Shown here: piece by piece, positions 8,321 through 16,568 of the stretch | Layout of the letters: each line of letters opens with the position of its first letter | Numbering within the stretch: the first letter of the stretch is position 1 | Source: Planctomycetota bacterium | GTDB taxonomy: Bacteria; Planctomycetota; UBA1135; JADKAF01 | Direction of reading: 5' to 3' | Length of the DNA: 64,000 nucleotides | Assembly (NCBI GenBank): GCA_016793245.1 | Contig: JAEUHW010000353.1 | Location: 62,001 to 126,000, forward strand | Program-made: the position numbers and the translations under genes | Notes under the pieces: model-generated | The model's database searches: none | What the model saw: only the letters and a program-made list of their open reading frames with translations | Told to the model about the DNA's origin: nothing

Positions 8321-9672
8321 AGCGAATCGCGGCGTGGCACTTTCGGCTCCTCCTCGTGCTGCTGGGCGCGAGCGGAGAACCAGCGTGCGCGCAGGCGCCG
8401 TTCCGCACGGAGGTGCGCGGTCCCTTTCGCGCCGGCGAGTGGATCGCTCTCGCGCTCGATGCCCCCAGCGTGCGCGAGGTCCGCGAGATCGCCGTGCATC
8501 GCGAGGGACAGGCCGCGCCCTGGGTCGTTTTCCGGCGCAGTGCTGAGCGCAGCGAGCCTCCGGCGAAGTTCCCGCTCTTCCTCGACGAACGCGGCCGCTA
8601 CGAGGTGCGCTGCGACGGCCGCCTCGTGCAGCGCCTCGCGCTGGAGATGCAGCGCGGCGTCGCCTGGCCCGCGCGCACCTGGGTCGCGCCGAGCTCCGTC
8701 GCGAACGGGCGCGCCGCGTGGTGGGAGCTCTCGGCCTTCAGCGCGGCCTACGTCCCCGAGCCGGCGAGCGCCGCGGCGCTCGACATCGCGGAGCGCATCG
8801 CCCGCGCTCGCCGCTTGCCCGACGCGCCTCTCGACCTCGCTCCGATTCGCGCCGCGCAGCTCGTGAGCACGCCGCGACTCGGCCACGCGCTCGGCGGTGC
8901 GCTTCTTGCGCTCGCGGTCCTCGGCCTGGCGCTCCCGCGCCGGTTTCGCGCGGCGCTCTGGGGCGCGGGTGGCGCGGTAGCGATCGCGATCCAGCTCGCG
9001 GCCCCGGCCGCCCTCTGGCCCGGCAGGGACCGGCTCGTCGTCTGGAGCGCGACGCGCTTGGGGGAGGATCACTTCGAGCTCTGCGCCGACGAGCTGCGCT
9101 GGGGCGACGGCGAAGTTGCGCTCGATGAGCACCTCTGGCTCGCGCCCCTCGCCGGTGGGGAGCTCGTCTCGTGTCGCGCGGAGGCGAGAGGGTGGGTCGT
9201 GCGCTACCGCGGCGGGATCGCGCGCCGATGGTTCGCGCCCTCCGCTGCGCTCGCAGGGACGTTGGTGCGGGCCCTGGACGCGCGCGAGCTCCGGTTCTAC
9301 GCCGGCGGGAGGTACCGGGGGCGCGCGCCGGCGGCGCTGCTCTGGAGCGGGAGTGCGCCGACTTTCGCGTTCGACGGGGCTCGCGAAGGGCCCGAGCTCG
9401 CCGCGGCGCTCGCGCGGATCTACGCCGCGGGCGGCGAGCGCGAGCACGCGGTGTGGAGCTCGACGGCGGCGCGGCGCTTCGACGCTTGGTGGCCCTGGCT
9501 GCGCGCCGCGCGCGAGCTCTTCTGGCGCGCCGGCACCCGGGGGACAGGGGCTCTCGAGGTGCGCTCTCCGAGCTCCACCTGGACGGCGTGGGACGAGCTG
9601 TCGCTATCGCCTGCGGATCCGTTCGATGCGCCTCTCGCGCCGCGATTCCTCCGCTTGCGAGCGGAACCTTGA
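8317..9672 (+). CDS. Exported membrane-anchored protein of unknown function
   Basis: A 451-residue product starting at GTG 8317, which overlaps the previous stop as GTGA. Residues 1-28 form a signal peptide (basic start, hydrophobic core, Ala-rich cleavage region near CAQA). A periplasmic region of about 150 residues is followed by two membrane segments (about 190-225) and a second extracytoplasmic or cytoplasmic domain with many short beta-like segments. No known motif was found. Coupling with the preceding membrane protein suggests a two-component envelope complex. The longer reading frame upstream runs through the neighbour and is rejected. Confidence 0.6.
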   Translation: MKRIAAWHFRLLLVLLGASGEPACAQAPFRTEVRGPFRAGEWIALALDAPSVREVREIAVHREGQAAPWVVFRRSAERSEPPAKFPLFLDERGRYEVRCDGRLVQRLALEMQRGVAWPARTWVAPSSVANGRAAWWELSAFSAAYVPEPASAAALDIAERIARARRLPDAPLDLAPIRAAQLVSTPRLGHALGGALLALAVLGLALPRRFRAALWGAGGAVAIAIQLAAPAALWPGRDRLVVWSATRLGEDHFELCADELRWGDGEVALDEHLWLAPLAGGELVSCRAEARGWVVRYRGGIARRWFAPSAALAGTLVRALDARELRFYAGGRYRGRAPAALLWSGSAPTFAFDGAREGPELAAALARIYAAGGEREHAVWSSTAARRFDAWWPWLRAARELFWRAGTRGTGALEVRSPSSTWTAWDELSLSPADPFDAPLAPRFLRLRAEP

Positions 9673-9706
9673 GCTCTGCCGAGAGCATCTCTCGGCGATT
9701 GAGAGA

Positions 9707-9734
9707 TTGACAGTCGGCTCCTGGTGAGTACCCT
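9707..9734 (+). promoter_or_regulatory. Sigma-70 promoter of the rplM-rpsI operon
   Basis: A perfect TTGACA -35 (9707-9712), a 16-bp spacer and TACCCT (9729-9734). Transcription would begin near 9741, leaving a leader of about 240 nt before the rplM GTG. The leader holds a strong hairpin at 9789-9810 (10-bp arms, 2-nt gap), a possible site of ribosomal-protein control. The rest of the 310-bp spacer shows nothing recognisable. Confidence 0.6.
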
Positions 9735-9982
9735 CTCCGCCTCCTTTCGGCGTAGCGACCACCGGTCGGCCGCCGCGATTCGCCGCAGCGCGCGCTCGTC
9801 CGAGCGCGCGGACGGCGTTTGGCGACGCGGCGGAGCGGGCGTTGCTAGCGCCCACGAAGAACTCCCAACGCCGTGCGGCGCGGGAGCACGAGGATGCGAG
9901 AGCTTTCTTCTCGCGTTCGAGGCGTGCTCCTCGATCCCGCGGCCTCCTGCGCGCGGGTCCTGGATCCGCGAACGGATCGATC

Positions 9983-10423
9983 GTGAAGACGACCTTCTTG
10001 ACCAACGAGAGCGCGCGCGAGCGCCGCGCTTGGCATCTCGTCGATGCCTCACAGTACCGCCTGGGACGCATGGCCTCCGAGATCGCCAGCATCCTGATGG
10101 GCAAGCACCGCCCGGATTACACGGCCCACGTCGACAGCGGCGACTATGTCGTCGTCGTCAACGCGGAGAAGGTGAAGCTCACGGGTGACAAGAGCGAGAC
10201 GAAGACCTACGCGCACTACACGGGCTACCCGGGCGGTTACCGCGAGGTCAAGATCGGCCAGGCGCGCGGGACGAACCCCGAGAACGTGATCCGCATGGCC
10301 GTGAAGCGCATGCTTCCGAAGACCATCCTCGGCCGTGCGATGCTGACCAAGCTGAAGGTCTTCTCCGGACCCGAGCACGCGCATACGGCGCAACAGCCGA
10401 AGCCGCGCGAGCTCTCCGTCTAG
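9983..10423 (+). CDS. rplM: 50S ribosomal protein L13
   Basis: Ribosomal protein L13, an early assembly protein of the large subunit. Recognised from WHLVDASQYRLGRMAS near the N-terminus, then DYVVVVNAEKVKLTG, the YPGG segment and the MLPKTILGR motif with PEHAHTAQQP at the C-terminus. GTG at 9983 gives 146 residues, the usual family length; the open frame extends further upstream only as an artefact. It precedes rpsI, the conserved L13-S9 pair, although here they are separated by an unusually long 343-bp spacer containing repeats. Confidence 0.97.
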   Translation: MKTTFLTNESARERRAWHLVDASQYRLGRMASEIASILMGKHRPDYTAHVDSGDYVVVVNAEKVKLTGDKSETKTYAHYTGYPGGYREVKIGQARGTNPENVIRMAVKRMLPKTILGRAMLTKLKVFSGPEHAHTAQQPKPRELSV

Positions 10424-10441
10424 GCTCGCGGACCCGCGGCT

Positions 10442-10536
10442 GCGTTCGTCTCTGCATCGCGTTCGTCGCTGCATCGCGCTCGTCGCCGACACTGCACTTA
10501 GACCGAAACTGCACTTAGACCGACACTGCACTTCGA
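10442..10536 (+). repeat. Two adjoining tandem arrays, both with a 17-bp period, between rplM and rpsI
   Basis: 10442-10490 holds nearly three units of a 17-mer (first two gcgttcgtctctgcatc and gcgttcgtcgctgcatc). It runs directly into 10491-10536, nearly three units of an unrelated 17-mer (actgcacttagaccgaa, actgcacttagaccgac, then a partial copy). The two unit families share only a ctgca core and are out of register by 6 bp. They lie in the otherwise featureless 343-bp spacer. Function unknown. Confidence 0.85.
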
Positions 10537-10766
10537 AGGGCCGCCTCCGACGCGAGCCCTTGCTGGCTTGGCGCCTCGCGCGCGGAGCCCGCTCGATCGC
10601 CAGCACTTCCCCTCACGCCTGCACTTTCCCGACAGCTAGAACACCACCGATCGCCAGCGCCTTGTGGGCCACGAGCGATCCGCATTCTTCCCACGCAGCC
10701 CACCTCGAGAGCCGGAGCGTTCTCGAGCACCGCGGCGAGCTTCGGGAGACGAGGAACCGAGAACCG

Positions 10767-11162
10767 ATGGTCGTGAATCCGTACACCTGGGGCACCGGCC
10801 GCCGCAAGACCGCGGTTGCCCGCGTGCGTATCAAGCCCGGCACCGGCAAGATCCTGGTCAACCAGCGCCCGCTGGAGCACTTCTTCCCGAACCTGCAGGA
10901 CCGGATCGCCGTGCAGGCGCCGCTCCGCGCGACGGGGAGCGAGTCGACCTACGACATCTGGGTCAACGTGAACGGCGGCGGTCCCACCGGCCAGTCCGGG
11001 GCCGTGCTGCTCGGCCTCGCGCGCGCTCTGAAGAGCCACAACGTGGCGCTCGAGCCGGCGCTCCGCGAGCTCTCGCTGCTGACGCGCGACAGCCGCATGA
11101 AGGAACGCAAGAAGTACGGTCAGCGCGGCGCGCGCCGGCGCTTCCAGTTCTCGAAGCGTTGA
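10767..11162 (+). CDS. rpsI: 30S ribosomal protein S9
   Basis: Ribosomal protein S9, located in the head of the small subunit with its C-terminal tail near the P-site tRNA. Motifs: GTGRRKTAVARVRIKPGTG at the start, NGGGPTGQSGAVLLGLARAL in the middle, and the Arg/Lys tail ending KKYGQRGARRRFQFSKR, the conserved terminal Arg-containing tail. The ATG at 10767 follows GAGGAA by about 10 nt and gives 131 residues, normal for S9. It is the second gene of the L13-S9 unit. Confidence 0.97.
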   Translation: MVVNPYTWGTGRRKTAVARVRIKPGTGKILVNQRPLEHFFPNLQDRIAVQAPLRATGSESTYDIWVNVNGGGPTGQSGAVLLGLARALKSHNVALEPALRELSLLTRDSRMKERKKYGQRGARRRFQFSKR

Positions 11163-11179
11163 TCTCCCTCGGCGCCTGC

Positions 11180-11265
11180 GAAACGCCTGCTTCGTCGCGG
11201 CGTTTCCGGTGCCGCCTTCGGTCTGCGAGGCTCGCGCGCTCGGAGCGCGCGATGCCTCGAGGCAT
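11180..11265 (+). terminator. Possible terminator region after rpsI (three hairpins)
   Basis: Three inverted repeats follow the rpsI stop: 11180-11206 (8-bp stem GAAACGCC, 11-nt loop), 11234-11250 (7-bp stem GCGCGCT, 3-nt loop) and a perfect palindrome ATGCCTCGAGGCAT at 11252-11265. No T-run follows any of them, so termination is inferred only from stem strength and position. Confidence 0.45.
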
Positions 11266-11354
11266 GCTCGGCCCGCGATCCCGCACTCTTTGCGCGGATC
11301 GGCGGGCCGTGTCCTTACGCGGCGAGCTCGCGCGGCGTGAGCAGGCTCAGAGCC

Positions 11355-11383
11355 TTGCAAACACCGGCGCTCTCCGCTATTCC
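11355..11383 (+). promoter_or_regulatory. Possible promoter of the signalling block, with leader hairpin
   Basis: TTGCAA (11355-11360), 17-bp spacer, TATTCC (11378-11383). About 30 nt downstream the leader contains a very strong hairpin at 11413-11436 (11-bp perfect GC arms, 2-nt gap), which could act as an attenuator or stabiliser. The rest of the 381-bp spacer shows only the hairpins listed above. Confidence 0.4.
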
Positions 11384-11543
11384 GCTCGCGGCGGCGCCGA
11401 TCTCCGCGAGCCCGCGCGGCGCTGGAGCGCCGCGCGAGCCCATTCGTGAACGCCTGTGCGGCGCGCGCCGGCTGCCCGCGGGTCTGCGCGGGAGAGTCCA
11501 GCGCGTAGCGAGGACTCGGCTGCTGCGGCGCCTGGAGGATGTG

Positions 11544-12485
11544 ATGGTTCGAGAAGCTCGCGAGATCTACGTCTTGAGCGCCGACCAGACCCTGCAGCGA
11601 GCCGTCGCGCAGCGTCTCTCCGGCGGCGGCGCCATCCACTCGCGCACGAGCGCCGCCGAGGCGCTCTCCGAGCTGCAGGCCGCGGGCCGCGCGGGCAAGA
11701 GCTTGCTCGTCGTGCTCGACGAAGCGCTGCCCGGCGGCAACGCCTTCGCCCTCTGTCGCAAGCTGCGCACGAGCGGCAAGCATCGCATCGCGATGTTGCT
11801 CCGCAGCGAAGCTCCTCTGGCGGGACCCATCGCGACCTTCTGCGGCGCCGGTCTCGCCCTCAGCTATCCCGAAGGGCTCGACGACCTGAAGAGCGAGGTC
11901 GGCGGCGAAGCCAAGTCGGTCGCCCTGGACGAGCTCCTGCGGCGCGGCGAGGCGGGCGGCGAGGACGCGATCCGCGATGGGGTCCTGAAGGATCTCGAGA
12001 GCCTGAGCAGCGGCGGCGGACTCCTCGACGCGATCACGGATCCCGAGACCAAGCTCTTCAACTACCCGTTCCTGCTCTTCAAGCTCGACGAAGAGTACAA
12101 GCGCTCCGCGCGCTTCAAGTTCCCGCTCTCGTGCGTCGTCTTCGGCTTCGAGGGCGAAGCGAGCGAGAACGTGCTCCTCGAGCTGGCCGGGATCTTCCTC
12201 AACGAGTCCCGCGACACCGACGTGCTCGGGCGCTTCGATCTGAACTCGTTCCTCTTCCTGCTGCCCAATACCGGGCCCGACGGAGCGAGCGCGATGGCGC
12301 AGCGCGTCCACGCGGCCGCAGCGCAGCGCCCCTTGCGCGACCTCGCCGGCGATCGCCTGCAGATCAGCGTCGGGGTCTCCACGGCGCCGAGCGAGCAGAT
12401 CCAGAAGCGCGAGCATCTCTTCGAGCAAGCGCGCCGCGCCTTCCTCGCCGCGCGCGACGCCGGCGGGGGCATTCGCGTCAGCTGA
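11544..12485 (+). CDS. Receiver-like domain fused to a degenerate GGDEF domain
   Basis: A 313-residue signalling protein. Residues 1-120 follow a response-regulator receiver fold, with Asp14 in the acidic pocket and a likely phospho-acceptor Asp59 (VVLDEALPGG). The conserved Lys near the end of the fold is not evident. Residues 170-313 match a GGDEF domain (DPETKLFNYPFLLFKLDEE, then SVGVSTAP), but the signature GG(D/E)EF loop reads GRFDLNSF, so diguanylate cyclase activity is unlikely and a binding or scaffolding role is more probable. The ATG at 11544 has GGAGG 5 nt upstream. It opens a run of same-strand signalling genes to 19.9 kb. Confidence 0.78.
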   Translation: MVREAREIYVLSADQTLQRAVAQRLSGGGAIHSRTSAAEALSELQAAGRAGKSLLVVLDEALPGGNAFALCRKLRTSGKHRIAMLLRSEAPLAGPIATFCGAGLALSYPEGLDDLKSEVGGEAKSVALDELLRRGEAGGEDAIRDGVLKDLESLSSGGGLLDAITDPETKLFNYPFLLFKLDEEYKRSARFKFPLSCVVFGFEGEASENVLLELAGIFLNESRDTDVLGRFDLNSFLFLLPNTGPDGASAMAQRVHAAAAQRPLRDLAGDRLQISVGVSTAPSEQIQKREHLFEQARRAFLAARDAGGGIRVS

Positions 12486-12626
12486 AGAGTTCCGGCGTCG
12501 GATTCCCCGCCGCGGCGCGAGACTGGATGCTCTCGCCTGCAGCGGGTTCTCGCGGAGCGCGCAGGGATGGTCGAGAATCCTCCCGCCGCTCCTGCGTAGG
12601 GGGGCGGCCTCCAGGCCACTCCCTGC

Positions 12627-15299
12627 ATGTTCTCCCGCATCGTCAAGCTGATCGAAGCGCGCCGGGCTCTCCGCTCCGGCCGGCTTCACGAAGCGCTCGC
12701 CTTGTCCGACGAGGCATCGATCCGCGAGGACCGGCGTGCGCGAGAGATCCGCGAGGCCGCGCGCGAACAGCTCTTGCGCCGCGCGGAGGAGCGCCGCTCC
12801 CGCGGAGAGCTCTCGGGAGCGCTGCTGGACCTCCGCTGCGTGCTGGCGAAGGCTCCGGAGGACGATCGGCGCGGGCGCGATCTGCTGGAAGCGCTGCGCG
12901 CGGCGATCGGGGAACGCGACGAGATGCGCGAGCTCGAGCGCGTCGCGTTGGAAGAGGCGCGCGTGCAGCTCGCGCGAGGCTGGCTGCACGAAGCGCGCGT
13001 GCGCTTGACGCCGCACACGGGGAGCTCGGAGGCGGCCGCGCGGCTCTCGCGCGAGATCGATGCCCGCCTGGCACTCGCCGATTCCGAGCTCGATCTCGCC
13101 GACGCCGCGCTGCGCCGCGGGGAAGCGGAAGCGGCGCGCGAGGCGCTGCAGCGCCTGCGTGCGATCGCGCGGCACCATGCGGGCGCGACGCGCATCGAAC
13201 GCGAGCTCCGCCGCCTCGAGCTCGCGGGAGTTCTGGCGCGCGCGCGCACGGCGCGCGACGACGACGAGCTCGAGCAGGTCTTCGAAGAGCTCGGCGCGCG
13301 CTGCGCCGAGCACCCCGAGCTCGAGGACGGGCCGGAGTTCGCCGAGGTCCAGGCGCGACTTCGCGAGCGCAGAGTCGCGCGCCTGCGCACTGAGCTGCTC
13401 CACGGAGATCCCGCGGCGATCGGCGCTGCGGCGCGCCGCTGGCACCACCTGGAGCGCGCGTCGGGCGAGGAGTTGCCCAGCGAGCTCGCCGGCGCCGTCG
13501 AGGCCCTGGCGGAAGCCGTCTCCTGGGCCGAGCTCGGCGTCGTGCGCGCACCCCAGCTCCGCTTGCGCCGCGCGAGCGGTGGCTCCGAGGTCGAGTCGGC
13601 GCTGCTCCAGGTCGGAGCGAAGCTGCAGCGCTCCGCGCGCGAGCTCGCGGCGTTCGGCGAGCTCGGTCGCGAAGCCATCGCGCGCTCCGACCGCGAGGCC
13701 TGGACGAACGCTTGCGCTGCGGCTCTCGGAGCTTGTCCGTCGTCGCGGGCGCTCTCCGAGCTGCTCGCCGCTGCGAACACGCGATCTTCTCGAGCGATGG
13801 ACGCGAGCGCGGAGCTCGAACGCGGGCACGCGCTCGCGGCGCTGCTCTGCGCGCTGGAGCAAGGGCCCGCGCAGCGGGAAGTCGCTCTGGTCGCGTGGGA
13901 GCGGCTCGAACGTTCGCGCGCGGAAGCGGAGACGGTGCTCGGCTCTCTCGCGCAAGGGAGCTTCGATGCCGCGGAAGCGGCGCGCTTCGCGCCGCGCGCC
14001 GCGGCGCTCGAAGCGCTCGCGAAGGATTCGCCCTGGCTGGCGCTCGCGCGTCGCGCGGTCGAAGTGGGCCTCTCGATGGAAGCGGGGCACAGCGGCGTGC
14101 GAGCGGCCCTGGGAACGGGGGACTTCGCGGCCGCCGAACGCGCGCTCGCGGCGGCGGCCGAGGCCGTGGCGGCGCGCGAAGCGCAGGGCTGCGAGCCGGC
14201 CTTCGCGGCCCTCGTGCTGCGGCGGATCGAGCGCGATCTGCGCGCGCTGGCGCGCGCGGTGAGCGCGGCCCACGAGCGCTCCGGTTGGAGCCCGCTCCTC
14301 GCTTGGCTCGGTGCGCCGCCGCCGGCACCACCGGGGTCGATCGTCGTCGAGCTGCGGGCGCGGTGGAGCGCGCGTCTCGAGCGCGAGCGGAGTCATCTGC
14401 GCGCCGAGTGCGAGAGACGGCGCGCGGCGGGGGAAGCGTTGGCGCACGCCGAGTGGGAACGCGCGCGCTTGCTCATCCCCGGCGATCCCGTGCTGGAGGA
14501 GCTCCGCGATCGCCGCGCCGAGCACGCGGTGCTCGACGCGCGGGTGAGGCGCGCGGAGTGGCTCAGCGATCGACGCGATTTCTCCGGGGCCTGGGACGAG
14601 CTCCGCTCGATCGAGGACGCGGGCCCGTTCCGCACTCGCATCTTCGATCTGAAGCGGCGCGTGCAGCGCGAGCGCGGACTCGGGCAGCGCTTCTTCCTGC
14701 GCGTCGAGGAAGGAGGCGAGTACCTCGTGTTGCTCGCGGACCGAGTGCGCATCGGCAACGCGCGCGTCGCCGGCAACGACCTGCCCATCCTCGCCAACAT
14801 CTCCTCGCACCACGCCGAGATCGAGCGCGGGAGCTCGTTTCACTCCGGGACGCGCTACCTCGTGAAGCCGATCGAAGCACGCCCGGTGACCCTGCGGGAT
14901 GCGCTCGTCGCTCCCGAGGGGCAAACCCTCCGCGATGGCGATGTGCTGCGCTTCGGCGCTTCGCTCGAGATGAGCTTCCATCTGCCCAGCTCGCGCAGCC
15001 AGAGCGCGGTGTTGCGCCTCCGCGACGGCTTCGACGTGCAGGGGGTAGAGCGCGTGATCCTGATGAAGCCCGGCGGCAAGTCGGGGCGCCTCGTGTGCGG
15101 TCCGGAGGAACGCAGTCATCTGCGCTTCCCGCGCACGTTGGATCTCGAGCTCTGGATCGACGACGAGGGTCAGCTCCGCGGGCGCTCGGGAGCGCCTTGG
15201 AAGATCGACGGACACGCCATCGAAGCCGCCGAGCCGGTGCTACCGGCGGGCGCCTGGGTCGAGTCGAACGGCATGCGCTTCGCGATCGATCCCGGATAG
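12627..15299 (+). CDS. Large helical protein with C-terminal FHA-like domain
   Basis: An 890-residue, Arg/Ala/Glu-rich protein. Residues 1-660 are almost entirely helical with TPR- or coiled-coil-like repeats (SGRLHEALAL, RGELSGALLDL, RGWLHEARVRL recur as helix-turn-helix units). From about 690 it becomes beta-rich and resembles an FHA domain: DRVRIGN, a polar loop, ISSHHAEIER (the S-x-x-H type recognition segment), and LRDGDVLRFG. FHA domains bind phosphothreonine peptides. With a Ser/Thr kinase gene two genes downstream, a reader-writer relationship is a reasonable inference. No signal peptide or membrane segment is apparent. Confidence is high for a real gene and moderate for FHA. Confidence 0.72.
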   Translation: MFSRIVKLIEARRALRSGRLHEALALSDEASIREDRRAREIREAAREQLLRRAEERRSRGELSGALLDLRCVLAKAPEDDRRGRDLLEALRAAIGERDEMRELERVALEEARVQLARGWLHEARVRLTPHTGSSEAAARLSREIDARLALADSELDLADAALRRGEAEAAREALQRLRAIARHHAGATRIERELRRLELAGVLARARTARDDDELEQVFEELGARCAEHPELEDGPEFAEVQARLRERRVARLRTELLHGDPAAIGAAARRWHHLERASGEELPSELAGAVEALAEAVSWAELGVVRAPQLRLRRASGGSEVESALLQVGAKLQRSARELAAFGELGREAIARSDREAWTNACAAALGACPSSRALSELLAAANTRSSRAMDASAELERGHALAALLCALEQGPAQREVALVAWERLERSRAEAETVLGSLAQGSFDAAEAARFAPRAAALEALAKDSPWLALARRAVEVGLSMEAGHSGVRAALGTGDFAAAERALAAAAEAVAAREAQGCEPAFAALVLRRIERDLRALARAVSAAHERSGWSPLLAWLGAPPPAPPGSIVVELRARWSARLERERSHLRAECERRRAAGEALAHAEWERARLLIPGDPVLEELRDRRAEHAVLDARVRRAEWLSDRRDFSGAWDELRSIEDAGPFRTRIFDLKRRVQRERGLGQRFFLRVEEGGEYLVLLADRVRIGNARVAGNDLPILANISSHHAEIERGSSFHSGTRYLVKPIEARPVTLRDALVAPEGQTLRDGDVLRFGASLEMSFHLPSSRSQSAVLRLRDGFDVQGVERVILMKPGGKSGRLVCGPEERSHLRFPRTLDLELWIDDEGQLRGRSGAPWKIDGHAIEAAEPVLPAGAWVESNGMRFAIDPG

Positions 15300-15507
15300 C
15301 TCTCGCGCGAGACGGGGAACGGCGTGTCCGGATCCCCGAGGATCCTCGGCTCGCGGTCCGATGGATCTACGGCGCTGGTCGCTCGCAGGGGCTTGGCAGG
15401 GGGCGGACGGCGCGGCCCGGTGCTGCTCCGGCGGAAGAGGCGCTCCCGGGATCCGAAATAGAGCCGCGGGGGCATCGCAGCGGGTCCATCTCGAGGAATG
15501 CCCGCCG

Positions 15508-16467
15508 ATGTCCGCGCTCCGCTTTCTCCGCACGCTCGCAGCTCTGGTGGCCGGTGCTCTCGCGCCGGCCGCTCACGCTGTCCCGGTGCAGGATGCCCCG
15601 CGGGGCGCGGAGTGCCGCGTGCTCGCCTGCGAGCCCGCGCTCGGCGATGCGGCGGCGAGCGCGTTCCGAGCGTTCGAGGCCGCGGTGTTCCTGCGCTCGC
15701 CGCTCGCGCTGGCCGAGCTCGTGCTCGAGATGCCGACCGATCGACCGGGCCTCGATCCTCTGCGCAGCGCGCTCGCTGCCGAGTCCTTCCTCGCGCGCGT
15801 GGCGGAACGCGGCGGACGCGCTCGCCTCGCCGACGGTGATCCCGCGGAGAACGTCGCCGGGTGCGTGCGCCTCCGGGTCGCGGTCGAGCGCCGGTCGAAC
15901 GAGCTCGCGCTCTCGCTGCGCGGCGCAGGAGTGGAGGACCCTCTCGCCGGCGCGGAGCTCCGCGTGCCCTTCGTCGAGAAGCCCTGGGTGCGCGGAGCCC
16001 TGGACGTGCCGGCGCGCTTCGCGCAGGTCCTCCGCGTCGCGGGACGCGGTCTCTCTCCCGAGGCCGCTCGCGATGCCGCGCTCGAGGCCGCCCGAGCGGC
16101 CCTCCGCGAACGTGTGGAAGCCGCGGCGCCGATCGACGCAGCACATCTCGCCGCGAAGCTGCCGGAGTGGGAGCTCGATCGCTTCGAGTCGCAGGATCCG
16201 GAGAGCGGCCTCTCCAACTGCGTTCTCCTGCTCGGCCTGCGAGATGAAGACCTCCGCGAGCTCCGCGCCGAGCGCCTGCGCGCGCGGCGCTTGGCGCTCG
16301 GCGGCTTCGCGCTACGCGGCGGGGCGGGTTGCCTCTGGTTCGCCCTCTGCGTCATGCTCTACGCGAAGGCGGACCTCGCGACGCGCGGCTACTTGAGCTG
16401 GCCCCTCCGCGCGGGCTTCGCTCTCCTCCTCGCGGCGGGGACCGCGGTCCTCCTCCTCTGGCTCTGA
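15508..16467 (+). CDS. Exported membrane protein of unknown function
   Basis: A 319-residue protein with a signal peptide (residues 1-25, cleavage after AHA), an extracytoplasmic domain of about 220 residues, and two C-terminal membrane segments (about 268-318) separated by a short Lys/Asp loop. The start was chosen at ATG 15508 because GAGGAA lies 8 nt upstream and the signal peptide begins there; the open frame upstream lacks coding character. A perfect palindrome CCGAGGATCCTCGG at 15336-15349 lies in the spacer before it. Its position between the FHA and kinase genes suggests a sensor or partner role, but no motif supports a function. Confidence 0.6.
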   Translation: MSALRFLRTLAALVAGALAPAAHAVPVQDAPRGAECRVLACEPALGDAAASAFRAFEAAVFLRSPLALAELVLEMPTDRPGLDPLRSALAAESFLARVAERGGRARLADGDPAENVAGCVRLRVAVERRSNELALSLRGAGVEDPLAGAELRVPFVEKPWVRGALDVPARFAQVLRVAGRGLSPEAARDAALEAARAALRERVEAAAPIDAAHLAAKLPEWELDRFESQDPESGLSNCVLLLGLRDEDLRELRAERLRARRLALGGFALRGGAGCLWFALCVMLYAKADLATRGYLSWPLRAGFALLLAAGTAVLLLWL

Positions 16468-16568
16468 GCTCAGCGTCGGCGTTCGCAACGCGATCGGAAT
16501 CCCACGTGCCATCGGCGAAGAACCTCCCACTCCCGGAACCCGAGCGCGAGCTCGGCGCGGAGCCCTCG

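Noticed and set aside
11252..11265. Perfect 14-bp palindrome as a repressor operator
   Set aside because: It lies beyond rpsI, away from the promoter at 11355, and no second copy was found; listed only as part of the hairpin region.
10515..15215. A 1566-codon open frame on the minus strand
   Set aside because: It is antisense to rpsI, the receiver/GGDEF gene and the FHA gene, is Arg/Ala/Glu-rich throughout, and carries no motif; in GC-rich DNA such shadows are expected.
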